A stretch of DNA of 64,000 nucleotides, taken from assembly GCA_031549865.1 (NCBI GenBank), contig JAVBPE010000014.1, positions 1-64,000 of the forward strand. The letters are read 5' to 3'. The translations under genes and the position numbers were made by a program. The DNA comes from JAVBPE01 sp031549865. GTDB lineage: Bacteria; Bacillota_I; Bacilli_A; Acholeplasmatales; Anaeroplasmataceae. The notes beneath the pieces are model-generated. The model made no database searches and was not told the origin of the DNA. It saw only the letters and a list, made by a program, of their open reading frames with translations. Shown piece by piece: positions 63,540 to 64,000 of this stretch (positions are counted from its first letter, which is position 1; the number at the start of each line of letters is the position of its first letter).

Positions 63540-63824
63540 TTAAATATCGAATGCATCGATTTTATTACCGTCAGCTAATTTGCAAATAGCTTTCTTATAA
63601 GCTGAAGCATAGCCTTCATGTTGGCCAACTTTTTTACGCTTAGGTAATACATTGATTGTGTGAACTTGTACAACTTTTACTTTAAAAATTGTTTCAACAG
63701 CATTTTTGATTTGAATCTTATTAGCTTCTTTAGCAACTTTAAAAGTATATTTGTTGAATTCTTCTTTTAAATTCATAGTCTTTTCTGTGATGATAGGACC
63801 TTTTATAACGTCATAAATATTCAT
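63540..63824 (-). CDS. rplW: 50S ribosomal protein L23
   Basis: L23 is at the tunnel exit and docks trigger factor and SRP. VIKGPIITEKTMNLKEE and KNAVETIFKVKVVQVHTINV blocks; 94 residues. Its GAGGAGG lies within the 3' end of rplD, one base from the rplD stop. Confidence 0.97.
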   Translation of the reverse strand: MNIYDVIKGPIITEKTMNLKEEFNKYTFKVAKEANKIQIKNAVETIFKVKVVQVHTINVLPKRKKVGQHEGYASAYKKAICKLADGNKIDAFDI

Positions 63825-63825
63825 A

Positions 63826-64000
63826 TTACTTCAAAGCCTCCTCATAGTAAGCTAATGCACCTTGAGTTACAACTAATTTATCATAACTTAATAATTCATA
63901 TACGCTTACGTTATCACAAGGGAAAACCATAACTTGTGGTAAATTACTTGAACTTAACACAACTTCATTTGTTAATTCTGCTTTAGAAACAACAACTGCA
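63826..64000 (-). CDS. rplD: 50S ribosomal protein L4, C-terminal part (gene runs off the right edge)
   Basis: The visible 57 C-terminal residues include VFPCDNVSVYELLSYDKLVVTQGAL and end in YYEEALK before TAA. This is the standard L4 terminus (the YDILNYDKLVLT-type block). The rest lies beyond position 64000. The rplD-rplW-rplB order confirms it. Confidence 0.93.
   Translation of the reverse strand, partial: AVVVSKAELTNEVVLSSSNLPQVMVFPCDNVSVYELLSYDKLVVTQGALAYYEEALK

Noticed and set aside
1..64000. tRNA or rRNA genes and complete insertion sequences
   Set aside because: No cloverleaf with a T-loop GTTCGA-type block, no rRNA-like stretch and no transposase ORF were found; only the recombinase remnant remains.

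Overview
The window is AT-rich DNA from a low-GC Gram-positive bacterium, most likely a Bacilli lineage near the Mollicutes/Erysipelotrichia rather than a true mycoplasma. The order rplD to rplQ is canonical for Bacillota. The tmk-holB-ricT-rsmI cluster, a Trp T-box and AGGAGG ribosome-binding sites also fit. TGA is used as a stop (trpC and trpD both end in TGA), so the genetic code is the standard bacterial one. No rRNA, tRNA, IS element or CRISPR array was seen. Nearly all genes are on the minus strand. The plus-strand exceptions are a MerR gene, a small toxin-like locus, a WYL-domain gene and a structured RNA gene.

From right to left, in the main direction of transcription, the layout is as follows. 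50.9-64 kb holds the S10-spc-alpha ribosomal protein operons with secY, adk, map, infA and rpoA. 43.6-50.9 kb is an accessory block between rplQ and ecfA1: a MarR-controlled heterodimeric ABC exporter, a DUF4349 lipoprotein, a PadR-HAAS-DUF4097 envelope operon and a small lipoprotein. 40.2-43.6 kb is ecfA1-ecfA2-ecfT-truA. 29.2-40.0 kb looks like an island: a decayed large serine recombinase, a DUF4238 protein, unknown proteins that may be immunity or defence genes, a roughly 240-nt structured RNA gene, and a tail-fibre-like / holin-like / giant RHS protein module. 20.5-29.1 kb is housekeeping: tmk, holB, ricT, a tRNA methyltransferase, rsmI, metG and yitT. 12.9-19.5 kb is a complete trpEGDCFBA operon behind a tryptophan T-box.

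8.4-12.8 kb is an RNA-repair operon, rtcB-rlaP(ycgL-like)-cca, divergent from a WYL-domain protein. The three enzymes could rejoin or rebuild broken tRNA. Just past cca lies the most unusual locus in the window (8.04-8.37 kb). It is a short plus-strand transcript with an 11-codon leader coupled to a 27-residue single-span membrane peptide. A promoter-driven antisense RNA of about 60 nt faces it, sharing a bidirectional terminator and a direct repeat. The layout matches convergent type I toxin-antitoxin loci of the Fst/par kind, but the peptide does not look like Fst.

0.1-7.9 kb holds a 1663-residue lectin/InlB-B-repeat surface protein whose promoter carries a textbook MerR-type operator in a 20-bp spacer, facing a MerR gene. 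Downstream are a membrane-anchored protein of a recurring Firmicutes domain and a nucleoside-recognition (Gate) membrane protein.
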